Position numbers and translations under genes: made by a program. A model generated the notes under the pieces. The model saw only the letters and a program-made list of their open reading frames with translations. It ran no database searches and had not been told where the DNA came from. Shown piece by piece: positions 50,856-59,810 of a stretch of 64,000 bases of DNA. Source of the stretch: CAYYYA01 sp964517065 (GTDB lineage: Bacteria; Patescibacteriota; Patescibacteriia; UBA1558; 2-01-FULL-52-15); assembly GCA_964517065.1 (NCBI GenBank), contig CAZFBK010000001.1, positions 46,887 through 110,886 of the forward strand, read 5' to 3'. How positions within the stretch are numbered: position 1 is the first letter of the stretch; the number at the start of each line of letters is the position of its first letter.

Positions 50856-52376
50856 ATGAAAAAATTAAATAGCTCCCAATCAAGTCACCAGCTGGTGCCT
50901 TTTATTATTTTAATCCTCATCGCTGGACTGCTTAGCGCTGACATCTATTTCTACTTCAAAGCTCATAAAGATAACACTGCTACTACCCTACCAACTGTCG
51001 CGACAAGCGATAACTGGAAAACCTACACCGACAGTGGCTTAGGTTTTCAGATTGATTATCCCGCTGACCAACCGATTGAATCCTATTTTAAAGACAATAT
51101 CTTCTACACAGTTATAGGCACGATGCCCTATGAACCAGCTCCGGGACTATTTACTATTGGGATGAAAAAAAATACCAGTGCAGAAGAGTACCTAGTACAA
51201 ACGCAGAAAGATACCTCAGGTTGTAGCAAGTCAGAAGTTGTAACACTTAATAATCGTGATGCGATTTTTTATACCTGCGTCTCAGAATTCGCTGGCGACA
51301 CTGTCGACAATTTCGTCATTGCCAGAAACAATAACATCTACCACCTTAGCTTCATGCTAGTACCACAAGGAACAACGGCCGAAAGCGTGAAGTTTGTCAT
51401 TAGTCCGAATGATCAAAAAATGTTGGATAGCTTCAGTATAACTGAGCGCCTGACAGACTGGCAGTTGTATACCAACAGTGACTATGGTTTCAGTTTGCAA
51501 TATCCTCAAGATTGGAAGCAAGAGAACTTCAAAGGAGGTATATCTGGCTGCTGCTTTACCGGCTCTGGTGTGGTTGCTATTGACTCGATAGAACAGCGAC
51601 CTGGTGTTCATGAGGGCGAAGGTGAAGCATTGAGAATTTATTTAAAAGATATAACCCCAACTCAATACGCCACCGAATATAATACATTCAATAGAGTAGG
51701 TCTCAAAGATGCCGATTTTGTTGAGAAAAAACAGACAGAAACCTTAGCAGGTGTTGAAGTTACTCATTTAAGACTTGGCACTCCTATGGGCAGTTATTTC
51801 GAAGTTATCTTCTTTAAACAAGGCGTGCTGAAGCCTTTCTATATTGAATACGATGATAATGATCCACTTCATCAGCAAATTCTTTCCACCTTCCGCCTCA
51901 CTGACGATATGAGCGGATGGCAAACATATACGAATGAAAAATATGGTTTTAATTTTCAATATCCGTCTAATTGGAAGCAAATTAATTCGCCGACTTTTCT
52001 TCTTAATCTCTCGGAAAATGATCCATACAGTTACGATTTCAGCGGAGTGTTCATTAAAACAACAAATCCAACTACTATTGAAGATGCCTTGGCCAAGGCT
52101 ATCATAGAATATAAGACCAAACTTGATGCTGATCCCGATTATCCTTCAAGCTATCCTAAATATACTGAACCAAAGGTCGTTGATTTTCATGGCCAGACAG
52201 CCATAAAAAGGTCTTATAAGACTTATGAAATAACTCCTCCAGGCACAGAATATATTTTACCCGAAAAGGGATTGATAATTACCATATCTGATTTATATGG
52301 AAATGGAAAAATATCCGTTGAGACAATGTCTACATTAAAGAATCAAATCCTCTCCACCTTCAAATTTTTAAAATAA
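50856..52376 (+). CDS. Membrane-anchored protein with three PsbP-like repeats
   Basis: A 506-residue protein. One transmembrane helix (residues 15-37) is followed by three homologous domains. Each opens with W-x2-Y-[TN]-[DN]-x3-GF-x-[IL]-x-YP (near residues 49, 204 and 351) and ends with a LDSF-like or ILSTF[RK] tail. This is the PsbP-like fold pattern seen in bacterial anchored proteins. The function is unknown. It is the first of four tandem paralogs, is A+T-rich, and has a long spacer with palindromes upstream. Confidence 0.8.
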   Translation: MKKLNSSQSSHQLVPFIILILIAGLLSADIYFYFKAHKDNTATTLPTVATSDNWKTYTDSGLGFQIDYPADQPIESYFKDNIFYTVIGTMPYEPAPGLFTIGMKKNTSAEEYLVQTQKDTSGCSKSEVVTLNNRDAIFYTCVSEFAGDTVDNFVIARNNNIYHLSFMLVPQGTTAESVKFVISPNDQKMLDSFSITERLTDWQLYTNSDYGFSLQYPQDWKQENFKGGISGCCFTGSGVVAIDSIEQRPGVHEGEGEALRIYLKDITPTQYATEYNTFNRVGLKDADFVEKKQTETLAGVEVTHLRLGTPMGSYFEVIFFKQGVLKPFYIEYDDNDPLHQQILSTFRLTDDMSGWQTYTNEKYGFNFQYPSNWKQINSPTFLLNLSENDPYSYDFSGVFIKTTNPTTIEDALAKAIIEYKTKLDADPDYPSSYPKYTEPKVVDFHGQTAIKRSYKTYEITPPGTEYILPEKGLIITISDLYGNGKISVETMSTLKNQILSTFKFLK

Positions 52377-52380
52377 ACCT

Positions 52381-53469
52381 ATGCTCAACAAAAAATTCCA
52401 ACATGGCAACACCTTCCTACCCTATCTCATCCTCGTCGTCATAGCCGGACTGGTCACGACCAATCTGTGGCTGTACTTCTGGAATCAGAAAGAGATAACT
52501 CCGTCACAACCCCAGTCGGTTGTTACTACAACCGATCCGCTGGCTGGTTGGCAGACGTATACGAACGGCCAATATGGGTTCAACATTAAATACCCGTCCA
52601 ACTGGGTGGCCAAAGAAATTCCAAATCAAGAATACGGCGGAGTTGTCAATTTTTTCCAATCAGGTTCCAAAACATATCCTGAGCAGGGAGGTAGTCAGCC
52701 AATTGGGGAAAATTTAGTCACCTTATCTCTATTAAAAAACCCAAATGATCTAACCCTACAACAGATATTTAACAACAATTACAATAAGTGTCTGCAGGAA
52801 CCTAATAACGATTTTGGATGTCCGAGTCCGCAAAACACAGAGTCTTGGCAAACCATAACTGTTGATGGAGCAAAAGCCTGGCGAACCGGTGATACCGGCA
52901 TACCTGAGGGACCGGGGGCGGATACGTTGTATATCAAACAAGACGGTTATTATATCGAGATGACATTAATGTTGTTCGAACCAGTCCGAAAAAATATTGA
53001 TACAGCCATATTAGATCGAATGATTTCCACCTTCCGCTTCACTGATGATATGAGCGATTGGAAGATTTATAAAAATGAGAAGCTCCACTACCAAATACAA
53101 CTCCCAACTGGCTGGTGGATCAACGAACAAAAAGATTTTACCCAAATCCTACCACCATCAATCGAAAAAGAAGTTTTACCTTCTGGAGCTGGCTTTGGAG
53201 GTGCGCAAAGTGATCAGCCAATTATAACTATCTCTCGTGTTGTGGATCTGGAGCTCGGTGAGACGATGCACAATATTCAAGATGAAAGAAAAATTACGAT
53301 CGATTCTATTGAGTCAAGCCAAAGGCAAGAGAATGGAAGTTTTGGTAATAGTATAAATACCTACATCCCTCTAGGTAAAAACTATATAAAATTTAGCTGG
53401 GATTTAATTTCAAAACCTAGTGACCCTGCTCTAGAACAAATCCTCTCCACCTTCAAATTTATAAAATAA
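52381..53469 (+). CDS. Membrane-anchored protein with two PsbP-like repeats
   Basis: A 362-residue paralog. The N-terminal 60 residues (anchor helix plus linker, MLNKKFQHGNTFLPYL onward) are nearly identical to the next gene's, while the domains after them differ strongly. Two PsbP-like domains start near residues 58 and 226 (GWQTYTNGQYGFNIKYPSNW is the first). It ends with ILSTFKFIK, as its sisters do. It lies 4 bp after the preceding stop, so the four genes form an operon. Outside the membrane by topology; function unknown. Confidence 0.8.
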   Translation: MLNKKFQHGNTFLPYLILVVIAGLVTTNLWLYFWNQKEITPSQPQSVVTTTDPLAGWQTYTNGQYGFNIKYPSNWVAKEIPNQEYGGVVNFFQSGSKTYPEQGGSQPIGENLVTLSLLKNPNDLTLQQIFNNNYNKCLQEPNNDFGCPSPQNTESWQTITVDGAKAWRTGDTGIPEGPGADTLYIKQDGYYIEMTLMLFEPVRKNIDTAILDRMISTFRFTDDMSDWKIYKNEKLHYQIQLPTGWWINEQKDFTQILPPSIEKEVLPSGAGFGGAQSDQPIITISRVVDLELGETMHNIQDERKITIDSIESSQRQENGSFGNSINTYIPLGKNYIKFSWDLISKPSDPALEQILSTFKFIK

Positions 53470-53473
53470 ATCT

Positions 53474-55081
53474 ATGCTCAACAAAAAATTCCAACATGGC
53501 AACACCTTCCTCCCCTACCTGACTCTGGTCGTCATCGCCGGACTGGTCACGACCAATCTGTGGTTGTACTTTTGGGGTCAGAAGGAAATAACTCCTTCAC
53601 AACCCCAGTCGGTTGTTACGACGATTGATCCACAGGCTGATTGGCAGACATATACAAATACTGACTATGGCTTTAGTTTCCAATATCCAGCAGATTGGAC
53701 TGAAAAAAAAGACAACCTACCAGATTCAATAAAAAAAGATGAGGGAGGTGTGCCGACTCAAAGCCTTGCATTGTCTACACTTAACGGCGAGACTCAATTT
53801 TCTCTTCTAATAGATCCACTCGGTTTTGGTCCTTTCTTTCCAGATATGTTTCTAACTGTGGCCAAAAAAAATGGCGGCTTAGCAATAACCCAAAGGCAAA
53901 ACTCGGAGTCGAATAAAGATAATAAACCGAATGAATATAGTTTAATTATTTCTAGCATCGATAACGAGTCGCCTCGGTTTTGGATGTATGCCAGTTCACC
54001 AGCAGTCGAAAAAGATAAACTTATAGCTCAGCTAGATAAGCTAATTGCCACCTTCCGCTTCACTGATGATATGAGTGATTGGAAAACGTATAACACAACT
54101 CAATATAGTTTACAATTTAAATTTCCCAGTGACTTAGTTTATCTTGGTCCTGAAGGAGGCGATTTTATCGGACCATTATCATCACCGAAAGCGATCAAAT
54201 ATGCGCCTGATCTTGTCGTAGGCACACCAGAAAACGAATTAATCTTTACGCTTGATATCATCCCGACTAGCGACAATGATGGTAATTTTTATGTGCTTAA
54301 TCACATCCAACAAGTCTTCTCTAGAGATACATCAAAATATAGCAAATCAACTGTCTCAATTGATAATATTGCATACGATAAATATAGCCGCCTACAGAAT
54401 CGACAACCTGATAATCATACACAGATAAAGGATGTTTACATTACCTCCCAGAATGGTTTTACTTATATAATAACGTTGTACGGCCTGCAGATTGGAGAAA
54501 AAATCCTCTCCACCTTCCGCTTCACTGATGAACCCGTCATAAAAATTCCTGATGATTGGAAAAACTATACTGACAGCCAAGTAGGCTTTTCATTTGCTTA
54601 TCCAAATCCCTGGAAACTCACAACCGAAAATGGAGACCCGTCCGTTATTGCCAGTCTCTTTTATCAACCAATCGAAGAGGCCTATAACTTAGATGGCGGT
54701 ATTAGCGTCTATGTCCGTATTCATGAAAGTAATGGCTTATCTTTGGCAGACTGGTTTCATAAAAATGCTGAATATTCTAAAGAGAAAATTCAGCAACGTG
54801 TTGACTATATGAAACTAGAGGGCAGCGGTTCACTAATAGCTTCTGATATCATCACTAATTTCCAGAATATTACTATTGACTCAACGCCGGCAATCGCTCA
54901 GTACACCAAAGAGCTAAAACCAACCTATATTGAAGGCGGAGCTTCCACGCGTAAGGAATATTATTTCAAGAAAGGTGATAAAATAATTTCTATTATCGGG
55001 CAAACCTCCACCGGGTCTCAAGCCCAAGGGATGCTAAACCTTTTTGATCAATTCGTCGCCACCTTCAAATTCAATAAATAA
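53474..55081 (+). CDS. Membrane-anchored protein with three PsbP-like repeats
   Basis: A 535-residue paralog with the same anchor as the previous gene. Three PsbP-like domains start near residues 57, 197 and 360 (DWQTYTNTDYGFSFQYPADW; DWKTYNTTQYSLQFKFP; DWKNYTDSQVGFSFAYPNPW). The second lost part of the motif. It ends VATFKFNK. The repeat number varies between sister genes, consistent with domain gain and loss. Confidence 0.8.
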   Translation: MLNKKFQHGNTFLPYLTLVVIAGLVTTNLWLYFWGQKEITPSQPQSVVTTIDPQADWQTYTNTDYGFSFQYPADWTEKKDNLPDSIKKDEGGVPTQSLALSTLNGETQFSLLIDPLGFGPFFPDMFLTVAKKNGGLAITQRQNSESNKDNKPNEYSLIISSIDNESPRFWMYASSPAVEKDKLIAQLDKLIATFRFTDDMSDWKTYNTTQYSLQFKFPSDLVYLGPEGGDFIGPLSSPKAIKYAPDLVVGTPENELIFTLDIIPTSDNDGNFYVLNHIQQVFSRDTSKYSKSTVSIDNIAYDKYSRLQNRQPDNHTQIKDVYITSQNGFTYIITLYGLQIGEKILSTFRFTDEPVIKIPDDWKNYTDSQVGFSFAYPNPWKLTTENGDPSVIASLFYQPIEEAYNLDGGISVYVRIHESNGLSLADWFHKNAEYSKEKIQQRVDYMKLEGSGSLIASDIITNFQNITIDSTPAIAQYTKELKPTYIEGGASTRKEYYFKKGDKIISIIGQTSTGSQAQGMLNLFDQFVATFKFNK

Positions 55082-55091
55082 TTCAAAAGAC

Positions 55092-56216
55092 ATGACAACA
55101 AAAACTATAGCCACCATCGTGATCTGTGGCATCCTGATCGTAGTCGGTCTCGCTTGGAGTCACGTGCCACCGTTTAAGGGCTTGATACCAACTACTGCCC
55201 CAACTCCGCAGCCAACAAATACCGTGAATGAGGTTATTCCAAACAATAAACCGGCCACTGGTAAAATTATCCCCGAAACCTACACCAGCACCTCTCTTGG
55301 TTTCTCCATCCAGCATCCTGTTGGTTGGAAGGTTGACGATACCTCTACACCAAATAAAGTTTGGTTCAACCCAGTAGAAACAGAAGCTGTTGATAGTATA
55401 GAAGTCGAGAATGGCACACTGACCAGTTGGCTCAAAGCGTTCGAAAACGATATCTCAACTCAAACTGATCTAACGGTAGATGGCTACCCAGCTAAGCAGA
55501 TTGATCTGAACAGTTTTAATCTGCAAATGACTGCTGTCGAGAAAGACGGAAAGCTCTACGTCATCACATCCAATCGGGATATTAAAAAATTGGGACTTGC
55601 CTCAACCTTTAGGTTCACATATGCTACCCCACCCTACACGTACTCCGTCGTACAATTCGTTAATTCTAAACCTTCCCCAGGCTCAGCAGATACCAAGCTT
55701 GTCAGATCTGACAACACAGTGATTATTCCTAGCTTACGGCAAGCTTCAGGTGTATATTTAGATGCTTTCAGTCTACCAACTCAAGGCGACCAGCTCTACT
55801 TTAGGTCTGCCCTTCCAGAATCAGACAACGCTGCTGGACAAATATACTCCTACAGTTTAACCGAGAAAAAATTTACAAAGCTCAAAAACCTGAACTCACT
55901 CTTTAGTGGCTGGGGCGGTGTAAAAATCAACCCTAATGGCTATATGATAGCTTTTGTCCGTGATACCTACTTCGAAAACCCAGTTGCTGGTTTGGATCAG
56001 AAACTATATATATTTGACCTCGGCCAAGATACATTGATAAAGACAATCACTCTATCTGGAACTGAAACTTTTAATTCTGGTTACGGTGCTCTATCGAGCG
56101 ACTATTATCTCAAATGGGTTGATCAAAACACCCTAGAATATAAGGTCTATAAAAACTCTACCCCTGAGAAAGAAAAAGCAATAATACGAACAGAGCAATA
56201 CACATTATTCGATTAA
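55092..56216 (+). CDS. Membrane-anchored protein with one PsbP-like domain and a C-terminal propeller-like part
   Basis: A 374-residue protein starting at ATG 55092 (MTTKTIATIVICG); the open frame extends upstream into the previous gene. One transmembrane helix (5-24), a Pro/Thr linker, then a PsbP-like domain (YTSTSLGFSIQHPVGW, residues 58-180). The last 190 residues differ from the sisters and show beta repeats like a partial propeller (GQIYSYSLTEKKFTKL, QKLYIFDLGQDTLI). A terminator follows 14 bp downstream. Confidence 0.78.
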   Translation: MTTKTIATIVICGILIVVGLAWSHVPPFKGLIPTTAPTPQPTNTVNEVIPNNKPATGKIIPETYTSTSLGFSIQHPVGWKVDDTSTPNKVWFNPVETEAVDSIEVENGTLTSWLKAFENDISTQTDLTVDGYPAKQIDLNSFNLQMTAVEKDGKLYVITSNRDIKKLGLASTFRFTYATPPYTYSVVQFVNSKPSPGSADTKLVRSDNTVIIPSLRQASGVYLDAFSLPTQGDQLYFRSALPESDNAAGQIYSYSLTEKKFTKLKNLNSLFSGWGGVKINPNGYMIAFVRDTYFENPVAGLDQKLYIFDLGQDTLIKTITLSGTETFNSGYGALSSDYYLKWVDQNTLEYKVYKNSTPEKEKAIIRTEQYTLFD

Positions 56217-56229
56217 AGAAATTCTAAAA

Positions 56230-56262
56230 GGCGCCGTCGTGCTGACGAGCGCCTTTTTTTGT
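56230..56262. terminator. Bidirectional terminator between convergent units
   Basis: The stem ggcgc/gcgcc with an inner cgtc/gacg is followed by a T-run on the plus strand and preceded by an A-run, so it can serve both 55092-56216 and 56275-56778. Confidence 0.85.
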
Positions 56263-56274
56263 TCTTTCCCTCCT

Positions 56275-56778
56275 CTAACATTGAAGTGGTCGCGTGAGCT
56301 GGCTGATGCGAACTGTGTCAGCCGTGGTCAGAGGCGTGCATCCCTGAAGCCAATCCAGATCAAGACACAGTCCAGTCAGATCCACGCGCGAAACTGCCGG
56401 AGTTGAGACCAACATCTCAAAGGCGGATATTCTGCCTTGAAACTCGGCCTTGGAATACAGTGAATCCGCCCTGATCTCGAGTTCCATAACTCGTTTCAGG
56501 AGAATACGTGCAAAACCGACAGACACATGCGAAGCATCAGCGACCAGCAGCCCATGAGCCAGCAAACCCTGCTGGACAATAACCCCCAGTGAGCTGTATT
56601 CGTGGTCATCTACCTGACAAACATGACATCGCGGGAAACAAAATCCCCACCGGTGACGCTTCGGCTGTGACGCCAATTCCTTCCTTCGCGCTTTGGCTCG
56701 CTCCGCCATTGCCTGCAACACTCGCGCAGCTCGCTGTGTGACGGCTTTACGTCTTCTCTCCTGCAACCTATGCGGCAA
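56275..56778 (-). CDS. Orphan protein, TTG start
   Basis: A 167-residue soluble protein. The likeliest start is a TTG at 56778, about four bases after GGAGGT; no ATG fits, and the longer frame would place the ribosome site inside the gene. Residues 1-40 are strongly basic and helical (RLQERRRKAVTQRAARVLQA). A Cys cluster CFPRCHVCQVDDHE near 48-61 could bind a metal. The rest is alpha/beta. No family is recognised. A TTGACA promoter and a terminator frame it as a single-gene unit. Confidence 0.6.
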   Translation of the reverse strand: MPHRLQERRRKAVTQRAARVLQAMAERAKARRKELASQPKRHRWGFCFPRCHVCQVDDHEYSSLGVIVQQGLLAHGLLVADASHVSVGFARILLKRVMELEIRADSLYSKAEFQGRISAFEMLVSTPAVSRVDLTGLCLDLDWLQGCTPLTTADTVRISQLTRPLQC

Positions 56779-56819
56779 ACCCACCTCCTCGTTAGAATAC
56801 AAATAACATATAACGATTC

Positions 56820-56869
56820 ATTTAAGCACTATGAACATGCTGTGTCAATTAATTATCTCTACTTTGACA
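56820..56869. promoter_or_regulatory. Divergent promoter region
   Basis: On the minus strand TTGACA (56843-56848), 17 bp and TTAAAT (56820-56825) serve 56275-56778. On the plus strand a perfect TTGACA at 56864-56869 points at 56934-57263, though its -10 (near 56887-56896) is poor. The two -35 boxes are 15 bp apart, back to back. Confidence 0.65.
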
Positions 56870-56933
56870 AACTTACTACCTTTGCTCGGGTAACAATGGC
56901 ACCTAGAAACGGGTGGCCAGAAGGGAGGTTGCC

Positions 56934-57263
56934 ATGGACCATGGTAATCTTGCAGTGGTAGATCAGGGAAAGTTCCCTGAACGCATCTGTGCTCATGGTA
57001 ATTGCTACCAGCACGATCCGGTGATGAAGCGAATCGGTGAAAAACAACAGCTTCCCAACCCAACGTTCTTTGGACTGCTCACCGTCTTTCTGTTCTGGCG
57101 ACACTGCGGTCGTCCGTTGAGACGATACAAAATCGTACAACGTTACCAATGCCAGAAATGCGGTCGGATTGAGGATCAAGTCGACAATGATCGTTTGGGT
57201 GTCTGTCAGTGCTGTGGATACCATACGACCGTTCCTCGATACAACCCAGGACCGCGCGGATAA
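56934..57263 (+). CDS. Small zinc-ribbon protein
   Basis: A 109-residue protein starting at ATG 56934, five bases after GGGAGG. Residues 72-93 hold a Cys4 ribbon, CQKCGRIEDQ then CQCCGYH, typical of zinc-binding ribbons in nucleic-acid-binding or ribosome-associated proteins. Another C-x4-C (CAHGNC) lies near residue 19. A Trp/Leu-rich segment (FFGLLTVFLFWRHCG) is in the middle. A role in RNA or DNA binding is inferred. It is a single-gene unit with a perfect terminator. Confidence 0.7.
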   Translation: MDHGNLAVVDQGKFPERICAHGNCYQHDPVMKRIGEKQQLPNPTFFGLLTVFLFWRHCGRPLRRYKIVQRYQCQKCGRIEDQVDNDRLGVCQCCGYHTTVPRYNPGPRG

Positions 57264-57284
57264 TCAATTCAACAACCCTACTCA

Positions 57285-57323
57285 GAGCCGCGAGAGATTA
57301 CTCTCGCGGCTCATTCTTTTTTA
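57285..57323 (+). terminator. Terminator of 56934-57263
   Basis: A perfect 12-bp stem gagccgcgagag / ctctcgcggctc with loop atta, then a T-run. Confidence 0.93.
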
Positions 57324-57392
57324 AATCTTTAAAAAACGGCTCTCCCTCATAAAAGAGTGGAGCAAAACAACATTTTACTAATGAATATATTA

Positions 57393-58511
57393 CTAAAGTT
57401 TCAGAACAATTAATCCGTTCTGATCATTAGCTAAATACGTATATCCATTATGAACTGCTACGCCCCACGTATAGCCTGGGAAACCAGCTCCCTGCTTGAG
57501 ATCCTGAATCTTATCTCCGCTAATATCATATTTACTGACTCCACCGCTGGAACGCATAAAGGCAGTTTCCCCAACCAAAACTCCAGCATCCATTCCGATA
57601 AACGGTCTGTCTTCCGTATATTCGGTAGCCAAAACTTTCGGTACTTCCTGTTTGGTGACATCCAAAATCGTTAACCCTAGACCTTCCTTATCTGCAACAT
57701 ACAATTTATTGCCACGAGCCACCACACCTTCAGGATACCCTTTGGTGTCATACGCGCCTTTATAGTTGGGGTTTCTGGGATTAGAAACATCCAAGATGAG
57801 CACTCCGGGCATTCCACTAGCTATATAGAGATATTCTCCCACCATAGCCATCTCCCGCATATTCGTTGAAGGATCAGGATGTGTGTATTGAGCAATCTCC
57901 GTGGGGGATGCAGGATTAGAAATATCCAGGACATGAAGTATCGGTGTGTCTAGTAGAAAAAGTGTATTTCCATGAACGTAACTTGGACCAACCGTCAACA
58001 AGCCAAAATTTTTATCACCTTGAAATCTTCCTATTTCTTTTGGTGTAGTTCGGTCATTAATATCATAGATGCGGAAATCCGGCTTGTACGGGAGACCACC
58101 AATGCCAACATATGCCCGATTGCCGAACAACAGGATAGAATCAACCGTTGAATCAACCTTAACATAGCCAACTGGCGTCGGCAGTTTTGGATCACTAATA
58201 TCTAAAATACGGAATCCACTATGATCATCAACAATATAAGCGTAGTCATCTATGATAGATACCAGGCTGACCCCTGGCTTGGCATAGCGACCCACCACAG
58301 GCGTTTTGGGATCATAGGTAAGACTGGTAATAGTGGCAGGATCATAAGGTGTCGGTAATCCAAACGATTGAGTTGTTTTTTCAGGCTGCGTTATTAGTGG
58401 ACCGTTATCAGGAAATGGACTGCCTTTCATGCTCGAAAAATACTGATAACCAAAAAACCCTCCAATGCCCAGAATCAAGAGCGCTACTATAGATAAAATT
58501 ATATTTTTCAT
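57393..58511 (-). CDS. Membrane-anchored LVIVD beta-propeller protein
   Basis: A 372-residue protein. A transmembrane helix lies at residues 5-22. A propeller of at least five LVIVD-type blades follows. Each blade has [YL]-x-[YFA]-[IV] then a strand ending L-D-I-S-[DN]-P and xPT: for example FRILDISDPKLPTPVGY, FRIYDINDRTTPKEIG, LHVLDISNPASPTEIA, VLILDVSNPRNPNYKG. Such proteins face outside and usually mediate binding. A TATAGT box near 58533 could drive it. It is unrelated in position to the partial propeller-like protein at the window start. Confidence 0.85.
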   Translation of the reverse strand: MKNIILSIVALLILGIGGFFGYQYFSSMKGSPFPDNGPLITQPEKTTQSFGLPTPYDPATITSLTYDPKTPVVGRYAKPGVSLVSIIDDYAYIVDDHSGFRILDISDPKLPTPVGYVKVDSTVDSILLFGNRAYVGIGGLPYKPDFRIYDINDRTTPKEIGRFQGDKNFGLLTVGPSYVHGNTLFLLDTPILHVLDISNPASPTEIAQYTHPDPSTNMREMAMVGEYLYIASGMPGVLILDVSNPRNPNYKGAYDTKGYPEGVVARGNKLYVADKEGLGLTILDVTKQEVPKVLATEYTEDRPFIGMDAGVLVGETAFMRSSGGVSKYDISGDKIQDLKQGAGFPGYTWGVAVHNGYTYLANDQNGLIVLKL

Positions 58512-58565
58512 CCTATTATTATTTAGTTAGATACCATTACTATAGCACAAACCAAATAATTACTA

Positions 58566-58600
58566 TAAAAAAAAAATACCGACTCCCCCTCGTGAGAGAG
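58566..58600 (-). terminator. Terminator of 58629-59531
   Basis: On the minus strand a G+C-rich hairpin (ccggctctctct...agggggagtcgg, with some mismatches) is followed by a run of ten T. Confidence 0.78.
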
Positions 58601-58628
58601 AGCCGGCCGAGTACAAGCGACGCGTGAT

Positions 58629-59531
58629 CTAGCAGTCAATCGGTGCGTCAGCCAGAGTTTCCCTGACCAGAATGTAGTCTTCGAGACTCGTGCTGAGCTG
58701 CCCGCCGTAACCGGGCCACAGCGCCTTCTGCCAGAAGGTCAGGTGACCTTTGCCCCAGCGGAACTCCGTGGCAGCCCACTTCTGAATTGCGACTCTGACA
58801 CGACGATCTTCAATCATGTTGAACAGCTTACGAGCGGCTTCAGCCTTGTCCGGAAAAAAGTGCCGATCACAGCCGACGACACTGATTATCAGCTCCCGCC
58901 AGTCGCGAGCACATTGCTCAACGAAAGAAACCGAACCCCAGTAGGAAACCTCCGTGTCGCAGATCGTAGCCTGCTGTTGCCGAGGAATGCGTTCCAAGAT
59001 GACATTATTGACGATCATATCTCCCCAGGTACGATGTCCAGCATGCATACGGTTGATCTGAATACAGAGACTTAGCAGACCAACCCAGACATCATCCGAG
59101 CGCAACTGGCCGTAGTTGTTGTGGAGTACGTCCCACAAATTGTAGTTCGGCACATACCTCAGCGCCACCACGCTCTTCACAGCGATGTTGTACACCGCAA
59201 TTCGGGACTTGTCCTCGAACACCACGTGCCAATGGCTTTCAGTCAGCGTCTTGGCCGACTTCCTGCCACAGAAGAGCCGCAAGAAGTTGTCGAACAAGAC
59301 GTGCATCCAGCTGAACGTATAACGGTAGATCAGGAAGATCTGCCGCCCCGACGACAACTTGACGATGCGGGTACGTGTGCTCCAATTGCAAGCACTCGCT
59401 GCCGGATCCTCGTGATCGATCCGATGGCCGGTAGCGAAGCGCGGCGGCGTCCAGCGAGCTTCGCGTTTGAACTGCTGAGCTGCCCGACGAATTTCGCCGA
59501 GCTCACTGAGAGACAAATTCTGCATGTTCAC
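58629..59531 (-). CDS. Divergent protein-kinase-like protein
   Basis: A 300-residue soluble protein starting with GTG at 59531, six bases after GGAGGT; an ATG two codons later is further from the ribosome site. A catalytic-loop-like GDMIVNNVIL occurs near 170-179 (D171 and N176 spaced as in kinase loops). It is followed by ATICDTEVSYWG near 188-199, where D192 could be the DFG aspartate. Upstream, INRMHAGHRTWGD matches the H-x-x-G-x-x-x-G-D of phosphotransferases. No clear glycine loop is seen. A Bud32/RIO/APH-type kinase fold is inferred, with modest certainty. Confidence 0.62.
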   Translation of the reverse strand: MNMQNLSLSELGEIRRAAQQFKREARWTPPRFATGHRIDHEDPAASACNWSTRTRIVKLSSGRQIFLIYRYTFSWMHVLFDNFLRLFCGRKSAKTLTESHWHVVFEDKSRIAVYNIAVKSVVALRYVPNYNLWDVLHNNYGQLRSDDVWVGLLSLCIQINRMHAGHRTWGDMIVNNVILERIPRQQQATICDTEVSYWGSVSFVEQCARDWRELIISVVGCDRHFFPDKAEAARKLFNMIEDRRVRVAIQKWAATEFRWGKGHLTFWQKALWPGYGGQLSTSLEDYILVRETLADAPIDC

Positions 59532-59661
59532 TACAACACCTCCGTGGTTAGAAAGTCTGCATGAGACTTAGATTGTCTATCCGATCAAAGCCGTAGTTGG
59601 CTAGTTCTGCTTGTTTGTCGACGAACTATTAACACAATAAATTATCATATTTAGGCAATTT

Positions 59662-59667
59662 TGTCAA
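59662..59667 (-). promoter_or_regulatory. -35 element of 58629-59531
   Basis: A perfect TTGACA on the minus strand. TAATTT lies 17 bp on, and an alternative TATGAT/TGATAAT string lies nearer. The leader is about 100 nt. Confidence 0.55.
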
Positions 59668-59810
59668 TGATTAACCACTCTTTCTATAGGCGAATTAGCC
59701 AAAAAATGCTATTATATGGCGGTAATTCAAGAACAGAAATTAGTAATTAGAAATTAGGAAACAGCCGGCATCTCCTACATGCCTACATGCCTACGTGCCT
59801 ACCTACCTAC

